Assembly: GCA_900239685.1 (NCBI GenBank)
Contig: OENT01000919.1
Location: 1-64,000 of the forward strand
Origin: Rotaria macrura
Lineage: Eukaryota; Rotifera; Eurotatoria; Philodinida; Philodinidae
Direction: 5' to 3'
DNA length: 64,000 nt
Made by a program: the position numbers and the translations under genes. Below, one piece after another: positions 13,495-25,842 of this stretch (the stretch's first letter is position 1; the number at the start of each line of letters is the position of its first letter). Under the pieces are notes generated by a model. It saw only the letters and a program-made list of their open reading frames with translations, was not told the DNA's origin and did not search any database.

Positions 13495-16400
13495 CTATGA
13501 TATTGATTGAAATGCTTGTTTGATTTCTTTAAGTAACATTGTTGCAAGAACAATTTGATCAGAATTAATTGTCATATGAACTATTGATTGATTCAGATTT
13601 AATTGAATTGTTAGTAGTAGAATAGATTTGCTTGAGATTGTTTGTCCCGAGAATCTTTTGAATAGAACAAAGAAAAAAGTATCATAATTCAATCGATCAA
13701 TGTACTCGTTGCTAAGACCTTTCACGAATAATGACTTTTATATTGGAAAAGAAAGTGTAAGCGAGTATGAAATTTATCTAAGAGACATTTATCAGACATT
13801 AGACTATTATAAATACATAAGATCTAATTCTTTCTCGTGTCTCTATATATATATTTTGAACAAAAAAGGGGAAAAGACATCCTTTTCGACAATTATTGTG
13901 AAAGATATATTCTTACTGACGGTATAAAACATTCAGCAGTATCTTTACTTACTTGACCAATAGTTCAATAAATACTTTAATATTAGAAACGTTTTACTAT
14001 CAATTTAAAAAGAAAACTAATGTATTACACCAATTAGGAACATTTTACCAGTCATTGATTTACCCAATTATAAGAGAAAATATTCAAGGTTATCAAGCAA
14101 TGTTAACGTATGATTCCTAAGTAATGGATTGATCTGTTGAATTCTTGCTGAAGATTGTCGAAATACGGGTCTACGTTTGAACTTCACAGTTTTATTATTA
14201 CTATGATATCGTTTTTCTTCTTATTCCATCAACGTCTATTTCATTCGAAAAGATCATAACTTCAACATCGTGATTTTCATAATCAGTTAATTTATCATAA
14301 CGCTTTATAAGACTTATACTCAATGGCAGTTTTAAAATATTAAATAACTATTTTCACGAGCTATTTCCCGGTTTTAAAGTCAGATTTCACTAGAAAATAA
14401 TCGACTTTCAGATGTGTATCAAATATAACAGAAGAGTTTTGTTATATCGACAAATTCTATACCATCGATAATCTTCATTAGAAACTAATCTGACTGACTT
14501 ATTACAACATTTTTCATCTAGACTGATGAATGTGCGCACTCCTTCTTGAGCAATCGGTTTGTACGGGATGACACCATCTGACAGTTCTTCAATATTTGCG
14601 CATATCAATCATTGGCAAGCTATTTACTGAACTCATGAGATTTCGTTCAATAATTGATTGTTGTCTATTTCTATTAACGTAAACTATTGAAATATTGAAT
14701 GTATTCTTTTTACAAAAAAATATTTCGATTATGCTGCTTGGAACGTGTCAACAAATTTGATCAATAGAAAAAAACTGAGCAATGTTATTAACAAGATCAA
14801 TGATGTCTATGTACGAATGAATTCAAACAATATCTTTAGCATGGAAAATATTTTCTCACCGAAATAATGTTGAATCTCCTGAACCGGATGGTACTGAAAT
14901 CATATTTGTACATAGAAGTACTTTAGTTTGAATTGTATTAAAATTTAATTTTGATATTTGCGTTTCGTCAAGATTGATCTTATCCGTTATTTCACTCATA
15001 CCACGAAGACGTGCTTAAATTTCCATAGAATGAATATTAAAATTTCATGGTTTCATTTATATTTTACCTAAATTTTGATTAAATAATTGTTCGTTTAAAA
15101 ATCTTTGTTCAATGAGTTCTCCAACATGACATGATATTGTTAATGATGTTGGCAACATATTGTCGTCGTACGAAATATCAAACGATGCCGGTTGTGTTTT
15201 ATCATTAAAATCAATACCAATCGACGTTACAACAGATACACCATTTGGTAATATATCAATTTGATCGAATCCATGAATATTTATAATCGATTTCTATGAT
15301 TATGAAAATGATTTAAAACATTGAAAAATGATGTGACATTTAACAAACCGATCTGATGAATTTAATCGTATGAATATCTTTATTTATTGTTGTATTGGTA
15401 AATATTAATTCGATATGTACCATGTTTGGATTTAGTCGAAAGGTTGTACGTGGAAAACGATATTGTATTTGTAGACCTTGACCTGTTATACGATTTAAAC
15501 AATCATACTGTCTTGTATAAACTAGAGATGATGAGGTAGACTTGAAATAAGACAAAAATGATTACATATGTATGTATAGAAATTTCAAAACATGAAAACA
15601 AAATCTTACAGTTAAAGATTCTAATCCATGTAAATCATTAAATATATTATTTTTAGTCGGAGCTACTTGCACATTCATAGAAGTTACTGTAGAACCGAGA
15701 AAAGCTTCAACTAAAAAAGAATTGAATAGAAATAATTCTTTTTCGTTTTGAAAAATATTTTTATTTTTTTCTCGACTTACGATCCATTTCTAAAAGAGAT
15801 TTTTCTGTTGCAGGAATAATATAATCAGTAACTGTTACATTCGATATGAGCTTTGCCGTGGTTGATGGTTTTGACTTAAAATGAAATTGATAATTTCAGT
15901 TAAAAAATTGTCGATATATAATTTAGAGGGCTAAATGTTGCTTTTTTAATTGTCTTGTATTAAACACAATATAGTTTGATAAAGAATTTGGTAAATCTTA
16001 TCAATCTTTGTTTTTAATGACGTTATCCAAAAAGGTAACTCGTTAAAGAACAAGACATGGATACAAACAAAAGAATAGAGACAATCATATCCTGTTTTTT
16101 AATTTTATACTTAGTATAGTTGACAGTGATCCTTTCATTGACAAAACTAAATCGATACTTGTCTTCATATTATCTAATCCGGTTAGGCTTAGTTAATGCC
16201 GAAAGCGACATGTACAGAAAAAACAGTGATGACTCACATGAAAGTGTGTTTACTCTAAGTACTCACATAGTTGATTATTTTCTTTTTATTACTCTCGGAA
16301 TTTATTCTTTCATCATTCCAACAGTTCGTTCATCTGTACTTAACTGCAATCAAACAGTTGTTCATGAATTGTTCTTTTTTCTCTTGATTTCTTGTTGATC

Positions 16401-19400
16401 ACTGTACACTTGTAAGTATTCTCCGATAGGGTTATAGTCTATTTGAACTAGTCATAATAAGTTTATCACTTAATGATCAAAAGTTCGATGTATTCTATTG
16501 CATATAAATCAATCATACTGAAGAGTATTCTACATAATTTTCCTCTCGCTTAGTGAGACATTCTCATCGATCATGTAATTAATTACGGTTCAATTCCGAT
16601 TTAGTTTATGACGTAAATTCCAAGACGAAAATGAAACATTTCGAAAGTATAAACGTTATGTGTCACAGTCAAAACAGATTTTCCTGAAGCATTATCTTGA
16701 GATATAATACGTACACTAACAGCTATTTGTTAGTAGACTGCACTGTAGATTCTATTTTGAACTAATACTTTCGTCACGAGATACTAAAGTTCGTGAAATG
16801 AATTCTTTATGTTTGTCTGCAAATAATCATATCTCACGATGAAAACTTTCGAAACGTTCTAATGAACAGTAAATTATCTATGGGTAACATGAAAGTTTGG
16901 ATTGATTTCATAAGTAGTTGTCATGCTACATGTTCTTAAGTTCTAAACGAATGCTCATAACAGTAGTGAGTAGACTTGAAAGTAGTTACTACCGAGAAAT
17001 ACTTTGCAATTCAAGAGAATCTATACTATGCGCTCTACTTGACTTCAAGAACCAGTCCTTATTTGAAAACATTTTCTCCTAAGCGCCTACTAGAAGTTGA
17101 ACAGCAACATATCAATGAGGACGCATTCAACTGTATGAATTACTATTGCCGTGTTGAACGTGAAGAAAAACAGTAAAAAATGATATCTCAACAGTTATCT
17201 TTCATACGGACATATCAATTTTCATCCTAGTTAGATACGAAAACGTTTAGATTATAATGAAGATTCTACCTGTTCATGATCAGTTGATTCATCAGATTCA
17301 TTTTCTTCGTCGGATTCCTCTTCACTACTTTCTTCTTCTTCTTCTTCTTCTTGATCGTCATCTTCCTCTTCTGCTTCAATATTATTTGTTGATTGAGCAT
17401 CTAATTGTTCATATTCGTTTGTCTTATTTTCACTTTCTATGAATTCTTGTCTTTGTGTTGTTTCTTCATTGCTGTTGTCTTTCTCCTCCTCCTCCTCCTC
17501 CTCTTCTTCTTCTTCCTGATCTTCGTCATCCTCTTCATCTTCATCTTCTGTATCAGGTCCTTCAGTTGATGTTTCTTCTTCTTCGTTCTCTTCCGCATTG
17601 TCTTGATCGGAATAGAAGTTTCCATCATTAGTATTTTTCTTCTTGTCTCCTAATGCTCCCGTTCCTGTAGTTATACTTGATCGTTTCGATGAACCATGCT
17701 GTGACGACGCTGAATTCACGATTTCAACATTACGGACATTTGGATCTGGTGGCTCCAATGGAAAGTCTGGTAAATCTTTGTAACCTGTTGCCTTTTTACT
17801 AATGACAAATGATAATGTGCCCAATGTATATAGATCATGATCTAATTATAACAAATAAAAATAAAAATATATTCATCTAAGATAATTTATACCTCGAACG
17901 GTTGATTCAAGGATAGGTGCTGGTTTAGGTGCAAGAAGAATTTTTTTTGCATGTTTACTCAATATTGGACATTTATCCGATTGAATCAGCAGTGCTCTAT
18001 AGAAACATGAGTTATATATATATATAGATAGATAGATAGATATTTGAATATTTTTATTCTACCTAAGAAGTCGTGCTTTGTCACGAGTATCATAATTAGT
18101 ATCATACTTGGCTAAATTAAATACATATTGAACTAAAAAATGAGTTTGTTTAGCATTAACAACATAAAGTTTAGCAGCTAAGTTCAATATTTGATGTTTA
18201 ACTATTGTTTCCTAAAGAAATTAGAATCATTTGAAAGCAAATGGACAAAAAATTATTCTGAACCAACTTCGTCAGCAAACGATTTTGCCATTTTTCTTAA
18301 TACATCTGGTGCTAATTTACTGATACGATCAGAATATTCACCAATAAGCCACAAAATAGAAGCACGTGCCATTGGAACAGTTACTTTATCAACCATTCGA
18401 ACAATGTGTTTGATTATGTCACTATATTGAGATGGCTAAAAATGAAATCGATCTATTTAACAAAAAAATATGATTATTATCTTCTATGGGATGCTCGTGT
18501 CTGTATTTGTTTTCTACTACTACTACTACTACTACTGCCAAACGTTGTCGTTTACTGGATGTTCAGCAAAACGACAGAGTATTTCCGTTCATTTTCATTG
18601 CTGATGTTTCTATTTACAAAGAATGTTATTCAAGTAAGAACTAGATGAAAATTTTAATTTTAAATTTATGATCATTCAATTGATCTTTTGATCGAATCAA
18701 CGATGCTGATAGAAATTTTAAGAGCAAAATTTTCAACTATAAATAGATACTGTAATCAATAGAACATTCGAATAATGGTTATAACATCCAAATCGAGAAG
18801 AGATTCTTTTACAGTAGACTATTCGAATATTTTCAACGTTGTAGCCAGTAATTTGTACTAGATTTGAAGAATTTCAAAGACTATTTATAAATTTACTAGG
18901 ATGAAATGTCAAACGAATATTGTTTGAATTCAATCAAGGATTTTCTATCGTATTAGAAAGACAAACCGTGAAAATTCAGACTACACAATCAACTAGGTGA
19001 TCGAAAAGGAATATGGTAAACTATAGATTTTCTTCATACATTGATTTGTAGTAATTTTTTGATGACGACCACACTCTCAGCAACAATAGTTTCATCTTTC
19101 TTTGACATTAATGCCACTAGACCATTTAAACAAGCTTCAGTTACATCAGAAATAGAACTTGCACATTGTCCGATTGCATAAATAGTTTGAGCAGCAAACT
19201 CTTTATCGGAACTTAAAACATATGTCTAAAAGAAACACCAGATGTCACGATCGATCTTGATACAGTTGAAACGAATATTAACATTACTTGAAATTCTCGA
19301 AGAATCGTTGATATATTTGAAGCATTAGCTATAGTGGTCAGAATTTCAAGTTTATAACGTTTAACAAGACCACTATCATTGGAATGAACATAGAATGATT

Positions 19401-21925
19401 TTAAATGTGGCTCAAATATATGTTTGTGCTTGTCGGCAATGAATACTATTGATTTGAGAATAATTGTTTGAATTTCACTAAATAATAAATGAAATGAAAT
19501 GAATCGATTCATTTTTTTTTCTTACAAAAAGAAATATAATAGAAACTACCGATGATGACGAAGTAGACGAAGAAGTGATTTAGCAACAATTTGGATTTCG
19601 CTTTGAGGTGCTACATAGTAATACAATTGTGCGACAGCCATTACAACCTATGAAAAAATAAATACACAAATCTGGATATTGCGCATAGATTATCGTGTAC
19701 AGATGATGATGATGATGGCATAGGACCAATTCTACATGTTTGAGAAAGCACTGATTATTACATGTGTTGTCGAAGGAAACACTTCAAAATTCTGATTAGC
19801 GACTACTTTGGCATATTAGTGATCTGAACTCACTATATTATTTTTTAAGATTTAAATCGATATTAATTTTCTCGAATGTGATGAAGTACGTTATAGTTTA
19901 TTGGAATCTAATTTTTCCAGGCACAATGTTAAAAAGAAAAATGATCCATATTCGAGTTGGATTTGTGTGATAAAAAAATAGTATTGATATGATGGAACTT
20001 CTCATCGAAAGTTAGGGCATGCTAGTCATTTCAATCTTAATAAGGGAACGTACTATTCATAGTGTTTGAACTGTTTATCAAGGTGATTTAGAATACTTTA
20101 CAGAGCATATTAGAATATTAAAGTGAACGTTAATAAGAAGAATATATAATTCTTGTACTTTTTTTTCTTGTTAGTTGTATGGTTTACATTCAAAATACAT
20201 GTTTATTTACGCAACTATTTGAGAGACGGTCAGATGCCATAAATGGGAATGGTCTAATCAAACATGAAGAAAAAGAAGATATGGGTATACAATAAAGCCA
20301 ACCAAAGTTGAACCGTGCTTCACAGTATCATGCTTGATCACACAAGAAAATGAAAACGTCGACTGTAAATATACAAGTGTTTACATGATTTCTGAGCACT
20401 TTCTCTAGTAAAATATGATGTTCAATTTATTGACATTCAATACGAATTGCAGAAAAGTAAATGAATCGTATTGTTTTCTCGAAAGATCTCTCGATTACTC
20501 GTCTTTCGATTCAATACATTGTACCATTGATCTTATAGACAAAAACGTATTATCGATAGAAACCGAAACCTATTTTTGTAATTCAACAATACATACAGCT
20601 GAATTTCGACTTTGTAATAAGGGTTTAGAGCATCGCAATAGTAATCGATGATCAGTATCCATGACATATGTTCTTCTATCGGATGATTCTTCATCTTCTT
20701 CAAAATTGTCTTCGTGTTCATTTTCATGAGTAGTTTTCTTTTCATCTTCAGATGTCTAGAAACAGAATCGCATAGAAAACGAACATATCTCTGGAATATT
20801 TTATTACAATTTTATTTGGATCAGCAAATTGCGAACGTGCATATCTTGTTAACATATTTAAAACTGTCACTTGTCCCCATTCATCGATATCAACCAAAAG
20901 ATTGCATAAACGACGATAATTTTTATGTATTAAATCAATTCGTTCTGGACACACATGTTCAAATGCTTGTACAGCACTACCATTGACTAACTGATACAAA
21001 ATAAAATAAAATAAACAAATGATAAAATTTTACAAAAGATAAATAACATGTTTCTTTTACAATCGTTTTATCAGCAAGTAATTTAGCAATAATTAACACT
21101 AATTCATCTTTCAATCCTGGATCTAAACTATATGTAATAAATAAAATTAAAAGAATTAAGAATACAAATCGAAGCATAAACCAATGGAATGACTGACGCA
21201 TAAAGTTTTGCTATGGCATTGGCAGCTGTCTTTCGAACATAGGGCGACATATCACTAACAGCATCTCGAATAGCTAACATCATAATTGTTACAATGGTTG
21301 GTACACGAATACTAGATAGTACACGTAGTGCACTTGCACGAATTAATTGATTGGGATCCTACAATAGAAAAGTAGAACTAGGAAAAAGAACTCACTGTAT
21401 GTTTCTAATATACTTTTAATGCTCGTTGAAATGTAGCAATTGAAAGCAAAGCAAGATCTTGTTGTTCTTCAGCATAGCGCATTAAATAAACGTAAACTAA
21501 TTTTTTAACTTCCATATTTTTAGAAACAACATTTTTAACAACAGCTGGAAATAGATCAGCAGCATCTTTACCTTTGGCAATCATCTAAATAGGTCAAGGA
21601 ATAAAATATGAAGTTTTTTTTTCTCCATGGAAACGATTGCTTGTATGTTTTTCGCCTTACACCAATAATTCGACGCATTGCTTCTAATTTTAAATTATCT
21701 TTATTACTATCTAGCATTTGTTTCAGATCTTCGTGTCTAACATATGACAAAATAAACATAGATTTCTAGAAAAAAATTATCAACTTACTTTTTGTAATCT
21801 AGTGAGAAAATACCTAATGTTGTACTAGGTTCTACTTGTTCATCAGAATGGTTTGTTGGTGCACGTGATGATCCCTGAGAGTTTATTGCAGACATTGTTG
21901 CTAATGATCGTTCATTGATATTCAT
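13495..21925 (-). CDS. AP3B1: AP-3 complex subunit beta (20 exons)
   Basis: Inferred coding exons in transcript order: 21925-21789, 21736-21661, 21584-21414, 21358-21198, 21127-21061, 20990-20808, 20755-20597, 19647-19550, 19477-19288, 19225-19040, 18435-18268, 18211-18063, 17996-17893, 17841-17270, 15874-15781, 15710-15610, 15540-15349, 15293-15068, 15013-14860, 13654-13495. They sum to 3348 nt with consistent phase, giving 1115 residues (human AP3B1 is about 1094). An in-frame stop lies just upstream of the ATG; a second ATG at 21895 is an alternative start. The adaptin N-terminal HEAT/ARM trunk spans about residues 40-615 and matches remembered AP3B1 motifs closely ([39 protein letters not shown]). 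An acidic Glu/Asp/Ser hinge follows (about 680-805), then a clathrin-box-like LLEMD near 834-838 and the C-terminal appendage (about 840-1115). AP-3 sorts cargo from endosomes or Golgi to lysosomes and lysosome-related organelles. Most introns are 50-70 nt; three are about 0.95, 1.2 and 1.4 kb. The gene looks intact. Confidence 0.95.
17270..17640 (-). repeat. Low-complexity GAA/GAT tract encoding the AP-3 beta acidic hinge
   Basis: Long runs of GAA, GAG and GAT codons within exon 14 encode Glu/Asp stretches with interspersed Ser. In AP3B proteins this hinge is acidic and serine-rich, so the tract is coding low complexity rather than an expanded non-coding microsatellite. Its exact length could be polymorphic. 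Confidence 0.8.
18014..18044. repeat. (TA)n-(GATA)n microsatellite in an AP-3 beta intron
   Basis: TA units are followed by about four GATA units inside the intron between exons 12 and 13 (17997-18062). A second simple repeat, (CTA)n, lies in the intron near 18516-18538. Confidence 0.85.
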
Positions 21926-24900
21926 ATTGAATAGACGTGTAAATAGTGTGTCAGTAATTTAACATAATCATTGATAGATCGATCGAATCAAATCGAATCA
22001 ATAGAGTTTGAAGACATTGGTAACCAATAGAGAATGAGAAGATAACAGATGTCAGTGATTGAAAGTACGAACCTCGAACGATCGATATTTCTAATATTTG
22101 CATACATGTATACAAATAAATCCAGAAAGACTATTTAAAATATGTAAAAGAAAAAGAGAATAAAAATAAAGATATAGCATCAAATTCTCATTCAGTGTAT
22201 GCACTCAATATAAAGGTACAAGATGGATATTCAAATATTTGAAAAACAAGATGCATCTGATTATTGTTCTATCTGGTAACTGTAGGAACTGCTTTATGAA
22301 AGACAATGACAAAAATAAAGACTGTGGCCATCGGATTTCGAGACGGAATTAATATTCTAGATCCACATCCTAAATATATAACCTAAATATATAACCTAAA
22401 TATATCAATCGATTATTACTTATTCCTATACTAGTAAAATTTATGTCTATCTCATGGTTTTCAGATAGATATTTGCAATGTTTAATTCTACTATATGGAT
22501 ATGAAAATCTTATTCGGAATGCTCTCTATTAAACTGCCAAAGAGTTCTACCAGATATAGTTTGAAATGTTGCTTTGTCTTTTGATTAAGTTCGTTAGGAA
22601 TCATGACTTTCATATGCCGATGGTAAAAATACTTAAGTGCACGTAATCTGAATGTTTATTGGCATAGAGTTGATAACTCGTATTCTTAATTTCAAGCAAG
22701 CATGAATATTTTTCATAAGAAATCAGAGGTGTCACTATTATTATAGATCAATAATGGTAAAAGAGAAAATGGAACTCTCAAATTTGATATGTATTTATTC
22801 ATAGTTAGGATTGAAAGAGAAAAAATAACTGAAATATTAACATATCTCAACAAATTGACATTCCTACTTAATTACTTGTGTGTTAACAGAAAGTCAACGT
22901 TGACTGTTTTCTATGATATAAATATCTAAGATAAGGGAGAAAAATATCAACCCTAATTGAACATGAGAACTTCAGGCTGAATAATAAAATAGCATAGTTT
23001 CGACACGAAATATAACAATATTCAATCGACATTAGTCTAAGATTGTAAGAATGATGTAACAGTTCATTAAAGATGAAAGTTATAATCTATACTAGAATAT
23101 ATTCGATATGAGACAGTATAGATAGTGCAATTAAAATATTCACTATGAAAAAAGACATCTGACATACGAATGAAAATTTCAGTGAACTGAACCTTGATTT
23201 TCAATTGAAGCCATCGGAATCTATTCATACCCGATTGGATCTCTTTCAATAAGTTAGTCAGTTGTATCAAATGTGCCATATTTGTTTATCATGAATATCA
23301 AATCCCCATTTGTAATTGATCGAAAATCTACAACTAATCATTAGGTTCTGTATCTCAACTTCAGATTCAAGACTAATAACTCCAATGCCAGAAGATAGTT
23401 ATGATCAATTACATTCAATCCTAATGATCGTCCGATGGATATTAGCAATGATTCATATTTAGATATATCCGATAAACGGTAATTAGAAAAACTTTATTTA
23501 TGGTTCATTTTCAATGTCTATTCAGTTCTTATCTAATAACTATGTTTTAGCATCTATCGTATTCCATTGATGTCGTCATCATTTTATCTCGTGCTTTTCT
23601 GAAAGAGTTTTTCTTTTCAACCAAGTTAAACAGTCTTAAATATGAATCTAGATTGATTGATGAGCTTTTGTGTAGTGAAATCTTAATATAGGATCAACTC
23701 GAAACAATTTTATATGATGTAAATAGATTCGTTGACAACTGTGACATTTTCAGATCTACTATTGAAAAATGCTGATGCGTTCCATGTGCCATCATGTTCC
23801 GTAAATCGAGTAGATGGTCTAGATAGACAAGATCGATCATCATGTTGGAGACAATGTGTCTCAGCAGGAGTCAAATCTTAAATAACTCTTTCTCCAATGT
23901 TCGAGAATCCATTACCATTTACAAATAGACCATAACCTATAGTGTTCACTACACTTGACCATGAAAAATATGGCACATACATATGTATGAAATACTACCA
24001 ACAGGAGAAGTAGCTGATGGAGACAATATTGTTGATACTGATGAATTCGATTGTTTTCATGTAGGTGTTGCTCATGTAGGAGTTAGGTTGATAGGCAAAA
24101 GTTTAGCGATTTATCTCATTCACATTCTACATTATCATATCATTAGCTAGATAACTATGTCAAGTCTCTGCATAATGCTAGTGAAGTTCTTCGGTTTCCA
24201 TCATTTTAATATTTTGACATGGCATTTTAATAGATTTTCTTATCTTGAGATAGAACGAGAAAAAAGGACCTAGCTAAGCGTACCCAAACAATATATTACA
24301 TGTGATTTTGCATATTTGTTCTGGACATTAGCAGAAGGGATCACAAAACATAATATTACGATATCTGATCACAAACTGTTAAGGTAATAGTACATTCCAA
24401 CAATAGAAAGATACCTGCGAAATATTGTCAGCCATCTTAAATCGCATTCAACACATGCAACTACAGTATTACTTATGCTAGTACAGTGTTAACGTTCGGC
24501 AAACAAAGACTATAGATTAAATCCAGGCCAACCAACAGGAATCGATTCTTCTTGGGAAATATGAACAGTCTACAAAAACTCACTCATTTTGTAAGTCAGT
24601 AATTCTTGATATTTTTCCTCTCGATTTCAATACAAAATATGTTTTGCCTTCCAGAAAAGACCTCAAAAGGTTCAAGGGAGCAAGATAGATTTTCTTATTG
24701 ACGATGGTGCTTGCATACTCGGTCATCATTAAATATAGTACAATCAGACTCAACGGAGATAAATTAACTGATTAGAAGGAGTGCGAGTCAAGTATGTGGC
24801 TTAAGACACAAGCGAATTCTCAACTATCTCATGTAATTAAAGAATTTTAAATTGTGCTAGACATCTCGTATCGAAAAAAGAGACAAACCTGTGTAACTTG

Positions 24901-25497
24901 CATAATGTATACGGCTTCAGAAATATGCTACGTAAGGATTCTGAGCTATGCACTATGTTTCTATCGGTGTATAGCTCGACTTCAAGCTGGAAAACATGTC
25001 TATATTGGCTCTTAAAAAATGACTTGTCTCAGGTGAATAATAGTGAAGTACAGTAGTTGTGCATGTCTACTGTTGAGAGTAAAGAAACATTGACGACTGT
25101 GATTTGCCTAGAGCTCGATAAGGCTGACCAATTCTTTTTGTAAGCTACTGTTTTTTCTAGGGATGTGTATGTCGTCAAATTCGAAAGAACAATGAACCCA
25201 TTTTCTAGGTTTTCCGCATCAGCTTACGAATATTTATGCCTTGTGTTTGACATTGATTAGAAAATGAATAAAATAATAGCATGCTACTGAAAGTCTGATA
25301 GATTAAGTCAACAAATACACACTCCACTAGGATTTAACTTGCAATCAAAGATAACAACGAACTTCGCCCTTCGTGCGAACTGAAAACAGATGATGATATC
25401 AAACGCAGGTACCGTATTTCTTACCATGCCATTTAACAAAACAGATTGAAACATTGTTTCTTGTCTTTTCAAAGTTTTTAGATCAATCAATAAAATT
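21926..25497. other. Intergenic region upstream of AP-3 beta, with decayed coding-like sequence
   Basis: The first few hundred bases hold the AP-3 beta promoter and 5' UTR. No TATA box is obvious. Most of the rest is AT-rich with no recognisable gene. A segment around 23370-24110 looks like broken coding sequence and is listed separately. Confidence 0.5.
23370..24110 (+). pseudogene. Possible decayed multi-exon gene, family unknown
   Basis: Three patches have coding-like composition, but their frames are broken. Around 23380-23483 a frame reading SDSRLITPMPEDSYDQLHS appears to shift by one base into NPNDRPMDISNDSY and ends at a plausible GTAATT donor. Around 23753-23881 a second patch starts right after a TTTTCAG acceptor and stays open for about 42 codons to a TAA. 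Around 23990-24110 a third open patch is rich in Asp and Val. No continuous gene model joins them and I recognise no family. It could be chance in AT-rich DNA. A translated search (BLASTX) of 23300-24200 would decide it. Confidence 0.25.
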
Positions 25498-25842
25498 ATG
25501 AACGCTTTCGTCATCCTTGTCACTGTAATTGCTGCTTTTCTATCACAATCCTCGGCTAAACCTGAAATTCCGGCATGCCTTGAAAAGATTATTCATCCTA
25601 TTCCAGATGGACCTGCATGGAATAAATATACTCGTATTGAACAATATCTTTATCGTGGAAGAATGACCTATCTTGCAGATAGTCCATGTTGTGATCGAAC
25701 GAATCCTCTCTATGATGGAGAATGCACGTATATTTGTTCTCCTTCTGGTGGTTTTTCAGGTCGTGGTGATGGTAAATGCACAGATTTTAGTGAAACTGCA
25801 AAATCCTTAGGTACGATATGGGTGGCTCTACCAAATCAATAA
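25498..25842 (+). CDS. Secreted DUF6970-like small protein, probably of bacterial origin
   Basis: A single uninterrupted frame of 114 residues starts at ATG. Residues 1-20 form a signal peptide (Met-Asn, hydrophobic core, Ser-Ser-Ala cleavage context). The mature part carries five or six cysteines and the motif set CLEK, YRGRMTYL, SPCCDR.NPLYD, C.YICSPSGGFSGRGDGKC.DF. This closely resembles small secreted proteins annotated DUF6970, which I know mainly from Bacteroidota; their function is unknown. The CSPSGG and GRGDGKC elements suggest a compact, disulfide-stabilised fold. AATAAA-type signals follow at about 25883-25897. The absence of introns, unlike neighbouring animal genes, fits acquisition by horizontal transfer. 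The family assignment is from memory and moderately sure; the gene itself is likely real. Confidence 0.75.
   Translation: MNAFVILVTVIAAFLSQSSAKPEIPACLEKIIHPIPDGPAWNKYTRIEQYLYRGRMTYLADSPCCDRTNPLYDGECTYICSPSGGFSGRGDGKCTDFSETAKSLGTIWVALPNQ

Noticed and set aside
17257..17628. Leu-rich plus-strand and Lys-rich minus-strand frames in the acidic tract
   Set aside because: Out-of-frame readings of the GAA/GAT-rich AP-3 beta hinge.
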